The notes beneath the pieces are model-generated. The model searched no databases, was not told the DNA's origin, and saw nothing but the letters and a program-made list of their open reading frames with translations. A program made the position numbers and the translations under genes. A stretch of DNA of 64,000 nucleotides, taken from the NCBI RefSeq assembly GCF_028372415.1, contig NC_092875.1, forward strand, positions 56,346,919 through 56,410,918. Direction: 5' to 3'. The stretch is from Notamacropus eugenii. Lineage: Eukaryota > Chordata > Mammalia > Diprotodontia > Macropodidae. Shown piece by piece: positions 22,310 to 34,479 of the stretch (the stretch's first letter is position 1; every line of letters begins with the position of its first letter).

Positions 22310-23530
22310 AAATGGCATTTATGAAACACCTACTATATCCTAGGCAACCTGCTGAGATATGAAGATAATTTGTATCAGTCCTTGCTCTTAAGGAACTTCT
22401 ATTACCAGGGAATATGTACATATAGGAGAAAATACAGAATAATTACATAGTTTAGAGAGAGGGTGGGAGAACTTGGGGGGAATCAGGAAATGCTTTATTC
22501 AGAAAGTGGTGCATGAGCTCATATATCTTGAAGGAAGGGATTCTGTGAGTTGAAGGCAAGGAGGGAGTACATTCCAGGCATGAGGAAGTGCTGTATCTGA
22601 GGAACAGCAAGAAGACCAGATGGTCATCATATCACATGGGAAGTGGAGTAATGTATGAATTGACTAAAAAGTTAAGTTATGGTCCAGGAACTTGAGGGCT
22701 TCAATTTTATCTTAGAATCAGGAGGGAGAGAGTGGAGCTTAGTGATTGTGAGAGTGATGTGGTCTGATCCATACCTAAAGTAAAATCATTTTAGCAGCTA
22801 CGTGTAGGATGGATTAGAGGAGGAAGGAATGTGGGACTAGGATACATGTTAAGAAGCCAATGTAATCGTAGTGAGAGGTGATAAAACTGGAACTAAGATG
22901 GTGGCTGCAGAAGGAGTAAGAAGGGAATGAATGCAAGAGATGTTGTGGAGGTAGAACTGTCAAGATCTGAAAGAAACTGACTATTTAGGAGAAAGAGAGT
23001 GAGGAGTCTGGGATGGCATGGTGATTGTGAACTTCTGAAGATGTAAGAATGGTGATGTTTTCAATAAAACTAGGGCAATTCAGAAAAATGATGAGTTTAG
23101 AGAGAATGATCTAATAAATTCTGTTTTGAACATGTTGAATTCACAATATCTATGGACTTCCAGTCTGAAGTGTCCAAAACACAGTTGGAAGATGTGGGTC
23201 TGCAGCTCAGGAGAAAGAACAAAACTGAAATCATTTGCATGGAAATGATAACTGTCACTCTTAAACTTAATATGGTTTTCTTCTTTATCTCTCTTATCTT
23301 TGTCAATGTTTATTATTTTTTTATCTGAGAGCTGAGTCACAAGCTGTGTCTCTTATTTAGAATCGCTTGATATATAATACTTCTGCTCACTCTCTTCATT
23401 TATACTTGGTTTGTGTCTTTATGCTTAAATGCATTTCATTTAAGCAGAAAATTATTGCATTTTGTTTCCTGACCCATTCCTCTAGTCATTTTCCTTTTAT
23501 TATGGAATTTAATCAGTTCACGTTTAGGAT
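22310..23530. repeat. Ancient interspersed repeat block spanning the unit 1/2 junction
   Basis: Starts with a CORE/MON1-like SINE wording ('acacctactatatcctaggc') and continues with 'gagggagtacattccaggca', 'gaacatgttgaattcacaat' and 'ggtctgcagctcaggagaaa'. This is a widespread old mammalian repeat whose family I cannot name. 59170-60480 is a diverged copy and 1-360 is the unit 1 copy of its end. The 23188 duplication boundary lies in it. Confidence 0.45.
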
Positions 23531-23594
23531 AATCATGGTTCAGCTTGTGTTTTCTGCCAATAATTAAGTAACAGCAGCAACTCTAATAATTGGC

Positions 23595-23835
23595 ATATAG
23601 ACGATGTTTTAATGTTTTCAAGGTTCTTTACACATATTATTCTACTTGATCCCCACAATAACCTTTTATTCATATGCCGCAATTATTCCCATTTTATAGA
23701 AGAAGAAATTGAGGCTGAAAGAAGTTAAGTGATTTGCACAGTGTCAAAATAAGTGTCTGTGGCTGGATTTAAGCTTAGATCTTTCTAATTCCATATCTGT
23801 GCCTCTGGACACTATGCAGCTAAGCTACCTAAATA
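23595..23835 (-). repeat. MIR-like SINE, unit 2
   Basis: Counterpart of 430-625, with the same minus-strand MIR order of blocks. Confidence 0.55.
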
Positions 23836-23885
23836 TAAAAATTGAAATGGATAAGTGACAAAGAAAAAGACAAAGAATAGGATCA

Positions 23886-23947
23886 CACTCACACTCACTC
23901 ACACACAGACACACAGACACAGACACACACACACACAGACACACACC
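23886..23947. repeat. Imperfect (CA)n microsatellite
   Basis: CACA runs interrupted by CACT and CAGA steps, an expanded form of the short run at 689-703 in unit 1. Confidence 0.85.
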
Positions 23948-24248
23948 AGTAGGTGTTATGGATCATTTCCCATTGAACGCATGTAAACTCACTGGGAACT
24001 TGTATTTATTTCAATTTTAGCAAAGCATTTAACAGTCTCTCAAGCTAGTGTAAGGATACTTGATCAAGGGAGTTCCCTGATCAAAATGATGAATTTAAAA
24101 AGCAATGAATCTTTATTGGGATTTGACGAACATCTCCCCAAAATCTCAGTAGCTGAGGCTTCCACAGAGATCAATTTATAATCTTTGATTTGGAATGGAT
24201 TCTTATTAGAAGAGCTACCATTCCATTGACTTAGGAAAGTGTATTTTA

Positions 24249-25619
24249 TTTATTTATTTTTCAATAAAGATTTTATTTATTTATTTATTTTAAGTTTCCA
24301 GCATTCATTTCCACAAAATTTTGAGTTCCAAATTTTCTCCCCATCTTTCCCCTACCCCTACTCCATAAAGATTTGTGTTCTGGTTGCCCCTTCCACCAAT
24401 GTGTCCTCCCTAGTAACACCCTCCCTTCTCTTATCTCCATCTTCTCTCTTGTCCTGTAGGGCAAGAGAAATTTCTTTACCCCATTACCTGTATTTATTAT
24501 TTCTCAGTTGTATGCAAAAACACTTCTCAACATTTGTTCCTAAATTTTTGAGTTCCAACTTCTCTTCTTTCCTCCCTCCCCACCCATCCCCACTGAGAAG
24601 GCAAGCAATTCAATATAGGCTATATATGTGTAGTTTTGCAAATGACTTCCATAATAGTCATGTTGTGTAAGACTAACTACATTTCCCTCCATCCTATCAT
24701 GCCACCCATTTCTTCTATTCTCTCTTTAGTCCTTGCCCCTCCCCAAGAATGCTTATTTCTAATTGCTCCTTCCTCTCATTTGCCCTCCATTCCATCATAC
24801 CCCCCACCTTGCTTATCCCCTTCTCCCCTACTTTCCTATAGTGTAAGAGATTTTTCATACCAAATTGAGTGTGCATGTTACTTGTTCCTTGAATCAAATG
24901 TGATGAGACTAATCTTCACTTTTCCCCTCTCTCCTCCCCCTTTTCCCCTTCCATTGGAAAAGCTTTTTCTTGTCTCTTGTATGAGATAATTTGCCCCATT
25001 CCATTTCTCCCTTTCTCCTCCCAATATATTCCTCTCTCACCCCTTAATCAAAGTAGATTTTACTCCCCGGCAGGGCTCGTGGCTGAGATTAGGATCAGCT
25101 GCTCAATTCTCCCAGGGGCTTTAAACTGAGTACTCCAACAATCGAATAATGAACACTGGCTGTTGCCTGCCATGCTGGGCTACCCACTGCTGTTGCCACT
25201 GCTGCTATCACTGCTGCCTGGGGTCGGGGCTAGGGGAGGACCCTGTTCCCTTGTCATGGAGGTGAAAAAGCCCCTTCAATGACCTTTGAAGGTGCCTCTG
25301 GCATTCAGGGGTTGGGCGGTCTGGGAACCTCAGCTGCTGCTGCCGGGGATTCTGCCCCTGAGGCCTGCTCTGGCCCTGCTCCTCGAAGTGCCCATGTGGC
25401 CACAACTGGGCTGAGCTCCGCTCCACATCCAGTGTGACAGACCTTTCCTGTGGACCTTCCAGGTCACCCTGGGCTGGAAATCTCCTCCACTCCATTGTTC
25501 TGTGGCTTCTGTTGCTCTAGAACTTGTTGAGAGCCTTTTTTTACAGGTATTTTATGGGCTGTGGGGGAAGAGCTAGAGTATGTGTGTCTTTCTACACTGA
25601 CAACTTGGTTCCACTATGG
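24249..25619 (-). mobile_element. HAL1-type LINE with ORF1 missing, unit 2
   Basis: 24249-25045 is the HAL1 3' part (compare 10627-11400) and 25060-25619 the GC-rich 5' UTR (compare 12900-13439), joined directly so that ORF1 is gone. Near-matching duplications flank it (aaagtgtatttta at 24236-24248, aaaatgaatttta at 25620-25632). Unit 1 has the uninterrupted site near 993-1005. It is an internal deletion or the copy of a spliced RNA. Confidence 0.75.
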
Positions 25620-26063
25620 AAAATGAATTTTAATTGAAGACCTTATAGAGATAAATTTTTGCCCACTTGACCTGAGAGAGAAGTTCCTGTACCACTGTTC
25701 TCTACTTTTTAGAATCAATGAGAATACCCAGGCAATGTGTTCTTAGAATCCAGCTACAGACAGGAGATTTCATGTGCAACAGAAACTGGAGGTATTGCTG
25801 TATAAGTAACCCTAAGACAGAGCCTTTGGAACATTGCCCAAGTTTGTTGTTGGATTCTTTGTATATTCACATCAATTTCTTTATATAACTCCTATTTTCC
25901 TCCTGATATGAAGCAATTTAAATTTTCTTTACCAAAAACTAGAATGCATGAGACTCTAACTCTCCCATAGCTTTCAGGAATAGCATGCTACATGGTGTTT
26001 GTACTCTTCTTTTAATCTCTTGGGGCTTACTTACTAGCTTTCTTTCTCCAACCTCCCCTCATA

Positions 26064-26728
26064 TGTAAGGACAAGCAAAATAGGATCTTTTGCTGTTTTT
26101 ATTTTAGTATAATCAAATACCTCTGATTGAATCTTGACTTTATCAAGCAAGAGTCTTTACTAGGAGTAAAGACAACAACAGTTTCTTTAACTAGAAACAG
26201 TATATGCATTTGTATTGTTAATTATGTTAGTGTGATTAACTATCTCCCCCACCCATTAATGGGACTGCCCATTAAGGGGAGTTTGATTAGGGAAGATTTG
26301 TAGGAAGGCCCACACCTTTCCTTAATGAGGCACTGGTTCTCAAGGTTTGTGAAAGTGTATAAAGACTCTGAGGTGAAGTTTTACTTTGTGGCTTTGTTTC
26401 TGAAAGAAGCTTTGCCTGCCAGAAGAGATTCAGAGAAACCACTAAGCAGCTCCCTGCTTTTGAAAACTCAGGTGCTGGTTCTTCCCTCTCTGATAACCAT
26501 GGTCAGACAGTTACATGAGTTTAATGATTTGTGGTATATGTATTGCTTATGTCAGACAGTTTGGAAATTCTGTCTTTTGATTTCCTGAACTAAGTGAATG
26601 ATATGTGAACTTGGTTAGAGGAGATTGTTAATCCCCCAAAAGTTGCCTTCCCTTTTAGAAAAACAAATCAAAGAACCTGTGATAGCATGCCTCATTGTGT
26701 ATGTCAGAGTGCTTACTGTTCTATCACA
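26064..26728 (+). mobile_element. Solo LTR, family 'B', unit 2 (fossil)
   Basis: Same insertion as 1450-2105, inherited before units 1 and 2 separated. It keeps the TG start and CA end, and the rest of the block follows unit order on both sides. Confidence 0.65.
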
Positions 26729-26984
26729 TCAGAAGGTCTGTTCCTTCCACCCCTAAAAGCATATAGTCTGGCATTACCACAACCATGTGGTTAAAAATCA
26801 CTATGTTCCTCCTCAGAGTCCTAAGTATAATGCTGGTATGAAGGGAATGACTTCCTAATCCTCAGTATTTCCTAATCCTGAACCCCCAGTGATATGCTTC
26901 TGATTTAAGCAAAATCAATCACCATAGTACCATTAATTCTTTCTTAAAAGGTTATCTTTTTATCATTAAAAATCTGTCTTCTCT

Positions 26985-27870
26985 TTCACCATACCTTCAC
27001 CATACAATTAAACAGCAAAGAAAAATGAAACTCCTATTATTCACATGTATAGTTAACCAAAACAAATTTCTTCATTGACCATGTAAAAAAAAATTATGTC
27101 TCACTCTTTACTCTAAATTCTTTGCCTTTCTATGAGGACACAATCCCACAATGTGTCATCATTACTTCTTGGAATCATGGTCATATCAATGATCTGAGTT
27201 CCTAATTCTTTCAGAACTGTATGTCTTTACCTTATTGTCATTGCATAAATTTTTCCCCTAGTTCTTGCCACTTCTTTCTGTATCAGTTTTTATGAGTTCC
27301 TAACAAGATTTCTCTGAAACCATCCCCTTCATCATTTGTTATATCACAATAGTGTTCTATCACATTTATATATCATAACCTGTTCAGCCATTTCCTTTTC
27401 CTCAAATGACTATTTTTTTGCCACTCAAAGGGCTATAAATATTTTGTATATTCTTAGAGTTTGTTTTGCTTAAAGTTAACCTCTCTTTTAATATACCCTT
27501 TGCTAATTCCCTCTACATCAGTTTCTCTCCTTTTTCCTGATGAGTTAAATATTGTGTGTGTTTATATGCATTCTTCCCTCCTTTGGCCAATTCAAATGAG
27601 AGTCAGTCTTTCTTCTATTATTTTTGTCTCACAAAGTCATTAGCTGACTGTTAGTCCATTCTAATTGTCAGGAAGTTTGTTTCTTGGACAGGGTTTTGTA
27701 CTTCTTGTATCAAGCTATTAATTCTCTCTCTAATTCTTCCATAGTGTTCATTTCTTTTCCAATTTTTTCTTGGCAATTTCATTTTAAAAAATATTTAAAC
27801 TCCTTTTAAAACTCTTGCTTCATATCTTCCAATAATTCTACTTGACCATATGTCCAAGATGTATTTTTTC
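26985..27870 (-). mobile_element. Old L1/HAL1-type LINE, unit 2 copy
   Basis: 26985-27600 matches the 3' region at 3800-4400. A deletion then joins it to a minus-strand ORF1 coiled-coil stretch (27615-27860). The middle (ORF1 C-terminal part, present at 40700-41240 in unit 3) is missing. Confidence 0.55.
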
Positions 27871-27899
27871 TTTGAGTCTTTGCTTGTGTAAATTTTTGG

Positions 27900-30190
27900 A
27901 GGTAATCTCCTTTTCTGTCTTCAGTGTCCAAAGAGCTTGGACTATAACATTCCAGAAGACAAATGAGCTAGGATTACAGCGACAAAATGACCTTCCTGTG
28001 AAAATGAGTGTTAAAAAGCAGAATTCCACTATATGCTGTTTACTAGAAACACATTTTAAGCCCAGAGTCACAAACAGAACAAATATAAGGAGCTGGAGCA
28101 GAATATACTATACTTCACCTGAAGTAAAAAAAAAAAGCAGAAGTAGCAATTATGATCTTAGACAAAGTAAAAGCAAGAATAGATCTTATTAAAAGAAATA
28201 AGGAAGTAAACTCCATCTTGCTAAAAAATATTATAGACAATGAAGTAATATCAATACTAAACATATATACAACAAATGATACAGCACACCAATTTTTAAA
28301 GAAGTTAAATGAGTTACAGTAAGAAGTAGACAGTAAAACTATTCTAATGGAGACCTCAACTTCCTGTTCTTGCAATTAGATAGATCTAATTATAAATGAA
28401 CAAGAAAAAAATTAAGGAGCTGAATTAAGGAGCTTAGAAAAGTTATCTACGATAGACCACTAAAGAAAATTTAATTGGAATAGAAAGAAATATATCTTTT
28501 GTCAGTGGTATATGACACCTCCACAAAAATTGACCATGTATTAGGGCATTAGAAACCTCACAATGAAATGCAGAAAAGAGAAATATTAAGTGCATCCCTT
28601 TCAGAACATAATTCAATAAAAATTACATTCACTAAAAGGCTAAAGAAAGATAGATTGAAAATCAATTTGAAGCTAAATAATCTAATCCTAAGGAATAAAT
28701 GGGTCAATGAATAAGTCATAAGAATAATACATTCATGAAATGGAATGAAGACAATGAGATAACATATCAAAATTTATAGGATGCCTCCAAAGTTGCGCTT
28801 AGAGAAAAATTCATATCTCTAAGTCCTTACATTATTAAAGGAGAGAAAAATATGTCAATTAATTGGGCATACAACTAAAAATAACTATTAAAGGAACAAA
28901 TTATAAATCCTCAATTAAACATCTACTTAGAAATAATGAAAACCAAAGAGGAGATTAATAAAAGTGAAAGTAAGAACACGACTGAATGAATAAATAAAAC
29001 TTGAAGCTGGTTTTGTGGGGGAAAATCACAACAAAATATATACTCCATTTGCTAATTTGATTTTAAAAGGAAAGAAAAAAACCAAATTACCAGTATAAAT
29101 AATAAAAGTGGGTGAATTTACCACAAATGAAGAATAAATTAAGGTCATAATTAGGAGCTATTTTGTGCAATTATATGCCAATAAATCTGTCAATCTAAGT
29201 GAAATGAATGTTTACAAAAATGCAAATTGCCCAGATAAGTTAAAAAGAAAGAGAATACCTAAATAATCCCATTTTAGAAAAAACAATTGATCAATTCATC
29301 AGTGAACTCCTTTAGAAAAAATTCCAGAGGCCAGATTAATTCCCAAAGAAATTCTATCAAATATTTAAAGAAAAAAATAATTTCAATGCTATATAAAAAA
29401 TTTGGAAAAATAGGTAAATAAGGAGTCCAACCAAATTCTTCTTACATCACAAATATGGTGCTGGTGCCTCCTAGGAGGAGTGGAAACAGAAAAAGAAAAT
29501 TATATAACAATTCTTTTTTAAATTAATCTATTTGTTTTCAGTTTTCAGCAATCACTTCCACAAGTCTTAATTTTTCTCTCCCTCACTACCCCCTCCCTCC
29601 TCTGAAAACAGAGAAAGAAAATTATGGACCATTGCTTTAATGAATAGTGATGCTGGGGTTTTAGATAAAATACTAGCAAAGAGATTACAGTAAAATTCAC
29701 AAGGACCATACACTGACCATGTGGCATTAATATCAGGATTACAGGAAAGATTCAATATTAGGAAAAAGAACTATAAGCATAATTCACTATCTCAATAACA
29801 AAACCCACAGAAATCATATGATTATCTCAGTAGATGCAAGAAAAGGTCTTTGAAAAAAAATACAGCATCTATGCATATTAAAAACACTAGAAAGCATAGG
29901 AATAAATGGAGCTTTTCTTAAAATGATAAGAAGTGTCTGTCTCAAAACATCAGCAAACATTATCTGTAATGGGGATAGGATAGAAACCTTCCCAGTAGGA
30001 TTAGGGGTGAAGCAAGGACGCCCATTGTCACCACTATTATTCAGTATTGTACTAAAAATACTAGCTATAGCAATAAGAGAAGAAAAAGAAATTGGCAGAA
30101 TGTTAACAATGACTTTTGATGTAATTCAGGAAAATAAAATATTATAGGAAATTAAGTAAAATTGCTATGAAAAAGAGTCTGCTTACTTTA
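27900..30190 (+). mobile_element. L1 LINE: ORF1 end and ORF2 fragments, unit 2
   Basis: AWTITFQKTNELGLQRQNDLP (27930-27990) is an ORF1 C-terminus. ICCLLETHFKPR (28030-28070) is the ORF2 endonuclease start region. About 29645-30110 is reverse transcriptase with [49 protein letters not shown]-like wording (the first residues are read as SANIICNG). Many stops and a T-rich insertion near 29505-29610. Unit 3 keeps only the RT part. Confidence 0.7.
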
Positions 30191-30723
30191 TAAGATCAAG
30201 TTACTTTAAGATATTTTTCATTCTGTGCACATATGATCATGGGGCTGAAAAAAAGTAGTTGAGTTGGATTTGATTTGTCCTGGGACATAGAAAGGAGAAA
30301 GGGAGAGACCCTCTTTCTAAATCTTTAGGAATTTCCTTGGCTGAAAGCTTGAGAGGAACCAAAGAGATTATTATTGAAACCATATTCTTAATTTCCACCA
30401 AAGCAGAGAAGAGCAAGTGAATGTCAATGTAGACTTAATGAACTAAACAGTGTTTTGCTGGAAGGAAAGAGGATTTGTCATAGGAGAAGATTTTTCTCTA
30501 AGTCCCCTCTGGGGCAACTGATCTTGGATAAATTTTCCACAATATTTTTCTTCAATGCAGGTTTTGAAGATGTTAAATCTTCCTCTTTCTCAAAGAGGGG
30601 TGGAATTCAGGTCTGTAGTGGGGGAGAAAGTCCTGCCTATGGAGACACCTAATGGAAGGCATTGGGAGAGAGTCCTACAATAACAAAGAAGATGGGACAA
30701 GAAGGAAGGAGGGAGGAAGTAAG

Positions 30724-30733
30724 TGAGAGAGAC

Positions 30734-30800
<67 letters not shown>

Positions 30801-30822
30801 CAGAGACAGAGACAGAGAGAGA
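30724..30822. repeat. (GA)n/(GACAGA)n microsatellite
   Basis: About 100 bases of GA and GACAGA repeats. The unit 3 counterpart at 42745-42842 is (GGAA)n with GA and GATA steps. Confidence 0.95.
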
Positions 30823-31049
30823 ACGTAATTTTCCCCTTCATGCAAACTTTGCAGGTCTCAGCACCTCTGGAACATAAATTTTTTCTTCTGAAATTCTGGT
30901 GATTTCCACTGCTATTCTTTCCCTCTTGTAGATTGTCTTTATGACATCTGGATTAGTAGACATGGATAGGTAGTTTTCTCCCTTCCCTTCATTTTCCCTT
31001 TAAAAGTCATTTGTTTGGATTGGTAAATCTTCAGGAAAATAGATTTGCA

Positions 31050-31190
31050 TCATTTCAAATAAATTCAAATTGAACAAGCACTACTATGTACAGGACACTC
31101 TTCTAGATACTTGGAGATACAAAGACAAAAACAATGTCTTTCCTTCAGGAACTCACATTTTATAGGGAAGATACAGCATATACATAGGTA
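31050..31190 (+). repeat. CORE/MON1-like SINE piece, unit 2
   Basis: 'gcactactatgtacaggaca' then 'gatacaaagacaaaaacaat' is the familiar 'growing list' SINE wording. Copy at 43095-43225. Confidence 0.5.
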
Positions 31191-31737
31191 GATACATAGC
31201 ATATATAAAGCAATGCAATGCTTGTTACCTGTTCATGCATAAGAGCTGTTCATTTCCACACTGTCTACTTAGTCTAGAAATTCTAATCCTATTCTCAGAT
31301 AGTACCTTCCTAAACTCCTACTTCTTTCCAATATCTGCGCTTCTCTTCTGAAATTGATGCCTCCAATCAGCTGCAACAATGAGAACATCACCTGTGCCTC
31401 GTTTCTTTTCTCAGGTTTTCTATTTCCTAGCAACTGTTTCCTGATTTTTTAAGGCAGCTGGATTTGTGCCAAAGTGAATCTCTTGTACTGTATAGAAATC
31501 AAGGGAAGTTCTCCCTCATATCTTGGATCAATTCCCCAGGGGGATAGATCTCTCTATTGGGAGAGACTGTGACATAGAGAATTCCCTTAGCAGGACATGA
31601 ATAAGGATACTGATTTATCTCTTTGGCTTCCTAATCTTCCTGAATGACTTCTGATCTGACAGTATGTATACATCCATGTTTTGGGGGGGAAGTAGTTCTT
31701 TCCTCTTAGAGAATTCAACTTCCTTTTCTTTCAGAAT

Positions 31738-31786
31738 TTATATATATATATAAAAATATACATACATATATATATGTATATAAATG
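31738..31786. repeat. (TA)n-rich run
   Basis: TATATA and CATACATA steps. Units 1 and 3 have only short TA runs at the equivalent places (near 5705 and 43770). Confidence 0.8.
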
Positions 31787-32007
31787 GTTTCCAACTATTC
31801 TTATTTCTTTCCTTTATGTTACTTCCCCCCACACTTTTCCTCCGCACATATCAATGTTTTTTTTACTTCTTCACATGGATTTTTTTTTGCTTTTTTTTAA
31901 AACTGAAGCTCTCTTTCATTTTTAGAAGAACACTTCCTTATCCATAATGTCCAATAGAGTAGAGATGCAGTCTTTAAAGCACCATTCCTTCTTTCTATTA
32001 GTCAGAC

Positions 32008-32755
32008 TGATGAAGACTAAAAGGGGGTGGGGTGAGATTCCCCGCAAAGACAGGAGTACAGGGCGTGGTCACCTGGAATGAGTTTGTGGACTCAAGCATT
32101 CTTGAGGGCAAGGTACAGATTTATTACACTTTTCAGCAAGCAAGAGTTCTTAGGGAACCTGTGATTTGAATGGGGTTTAGGTACAGTAACGTAGGATATT
32201 TGGTAGTAAAACATGTACCAAATGTGATGACAAAGTGATTCGGGGTGGGATTATGGAGTTGTTAAGGAGTAGTTAGCTCTTAATGGAACATGGACTTTTC
32301 ATATCTGCTTCACAGATATTTTACCTGGAATTCGTCAGGAAATAGCCCAAGGGGGGCCACCTGAAACGTCACTAATTCAACTAGTTCTGAGGACTGGCTA
32401 AGGAATCCCAGGCTGTTCTCACCAATGTCTTGTTAAACAAGATAAATGTAAGGGAGTATGTGTGTGTCTAAGTCTAGGATACCTATGATTGATCAGTGAG
32501 TAGTAAATGTTGTTATGACCCAGGGCACAGCCAGCTCCACCGATACACAGCTGGTTCAGACTAATAAATTCTATGGGTACATCTGGCTACTGTATCAGGA
32601 GGGGAGATAACAGTTGTTGCTGGGGCAGGCTGTGTCCTTTGGTTGGGGCGAAACTGCCTGGGATAGTGTCTTGAGGCTAGGAAGAAATGTGATTTTTAAA
32701 AAGAAATGTGATTTTAGGATTGGGGTCCAAGCACAGGCACCCAAGGACCCCATCA
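32008..32755 (-). mobile_element. Solo LTR, family 'A', unit 2 (fossil)
   Basis: Shared insertion with 5943-6697, with the same edges and flanks. It is absent from unit 3. Confidence 0.65.
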
Positions 32756-34219
32756 AGACCAACCTGCACTTTGAGTATAGTTCACAATTACATGTTTTTG
32801 GCAGACAAAGAAATATGACATACCATTCCAGTCTCTGAAGATTTCTCTATGTTCCCATATCCCCTGGAAGCAAGATTTTCAATCCTTTTCAGTTTGTCCT
32901 ACCAATTTTTGTAGTCAGTGTCCATGGAGAACATATCAGTGACAGATGCCCATAAATATTTGTCAGGACTACTTTATGAGAAGATGAGTTTCTTGTCAGG
33001 GGAAAAGGAAAAAAAAAAGCTTTAGATCCAAAAGATTGCTTGGAGATCATGTAGTAAAACTCCCTGGTTTTACAAATGAGGAAACTGGAAATTAGAAGGG
33101 TTAAGAGACTTGGGTAAGATCATGAATTAGTCTATAATAAAGTTCAGATTAAAAGGAAATCTTATTCAAAGACATATGACTACAAGAGCTAAATTGTTAG
33201 GGTTTTATATATTATGAAAAGGACACTTTGATCTGTAGAAAGCAGTTCTAGAGAACCACTAATGCCTCTTATAGAACTAAGATTTTATAGTTTCATGATT
33301 CTAAGATGATGATAGTAATAAGAGATTATATAATGCATTAAAGTTTGCAAAGTACTTTACAAATATCACATTTGATTCTTACATCAACTCTGAGGTAGGT
33401 GCTATTATCCCGGCAAAAATGAACAAGATAATGAATGTAAAGTTCTTTGTAAAATTGAAAGCATTCTATAAATTCTAGTTATTCATTATTATTTTTATTT
33501 TCATAATTATCATTGTTCTTTTATACCTAAATAAGCAGAGGCTGTGGGATGTAAAGTGACTTTCTTAGGATCTCATAGCTAATAAAGGTCTGAAAGATGA
33601 TGTGAATCGATATCTTCCTAATGATAAGTCCACTATTCAATCCACCAGGCAATGAGTGCTACCTCCTGGAAAAATTTTATGCTTATTATGTTGCCTTCAG
33701 TGCCTTATCATATCACATGACTACACTAGATTCTTGAAGGCTTTGCTAGCAAAATGTGATCTCTGCTGGGTTTTAATCACTCCAGATGGAGTTTTTAACC
33801 ACACTAGAGAAGAGCTGCATGGATAAATGACATGACTGTTGTCCAAGGACCAGCTTAAAGATAAAAGGAATCAGGTACCAGTTAACGATTTTTTTTAGCT
33901 CAAAATAACTCAAGAAGATCATTTATTAAGGACATATGGAAGTATATGTATGATTTGTTGGAGGGACCATACACAACAAAATTTCAACTGTCTCTTCTCT
34001 ATTACTCTTTTTTTCTTCTTAAATTATATAGCGTATGATAGTATATAATACGCTTTGCTATACTTTATTTTATTTGATCTATAGACAGAGAGGACAGTTC
34101 CCAAAACCCCTTTATACAAATGAAAATATTGAGACTCAGAGGCATTAAGTGATTTGCCCAAGGCATGTAGATTGTGACCCAAAAATTAAAACCAGAGTCT
34201 AGTAATTCTACATCTAAAG
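32756..34219. other. Unit DNA between LTR 'A' and the unit 2 receptor
   Basis: Matches 6700-8160 and 51430-52330. It holds only MIR-like pieces. No gene is seen. Confidence 0.6.
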
Positions 34220-34225
34220 TTTATT
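34220..34225 (-). terminator. Candidate polyadenylation signal for the unit 2 receptor
   Basis: AATAAA on the minus strand about 255 bases past the stop codon. Unit 1 keeps the same hexamer near 8159-8164, while unit 3 has a changed form (AATAAG) near 52337. OR genes often have longer 3' UTRs, so this is only a candidate. Confidence 0.3.
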
Positions 34226-34479
34226 TTCAAAAAGCAGATGTTATAACAAAGCACATTATGGAAAAAAAGATGGCAACATTATAGAAAGTCCAGAAATCAA
34301 TGCCTTGAAGGAGAACAGTCTGAGTCATAGAGAAAGAGATCATACAGCTAGAAAAATATTACCCTGTACAATAATCCTTGGATTGTCCTGACCTTCAGAG
34401 TTTGGATTTGAAGTTTCCATCTCCAAGAATCTTGATCTTTAATGACCAAACCACATTCCAGGGCCAGGGTCAGACCCCA

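Larger units (their letters stand above)
1..23187. repeat. Tandem segmental duplication, unit 1 (left end outside window)
   Basis: Position 1 aligns with position 23188, and the order of sequence blocks then repeats. Block 1-1450 matches 23188-26064, 1450-5100 matches 26064-27600, 5229-9600 matches 31258-35700 and 43297-53690, 16073-17125 matches 35700-36795, and 18895-21250 matches 36800-39190. Similarity by eye is roughly 85-90% outside insertions. It carries the receptor pseudogene. Unit-specific additions are the RTE LINE (2348-3790) and the HAL1-containing insertion (9615-16055). It lacks the L1 ORF2 and GA-repeat stretch seen at 27900-31250 in unit 2. Confidence 0.85.

Noticed and set aside
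23886-23947. Regularly spaced CACA blocks as a possible repeat array
   Set aside because: Ordinary microsatellite. No spacers of constant length, and the organism is a vertebrate, so no CRISPR.
24239-24670. Open frame of 143 residues rich in Ser, Pro and Phe
   Set aside because: Antisense of the purine-rich HAL1 3' part. The composition alone keeps it open, as with 56644-57111 and 11216-11536.
25208-25495. Minus-strand open frame of 95 residues in GC-rich DNA
   Set aside because: Also HAL1 5' UTR. It has no similarity to ORF1 and no matching frame in the other copy.
30590-30877. Open frames over the GA repeat with Ser/Leu or Arg/Glu runs
   Set aside because: Simple-repeat translation only.
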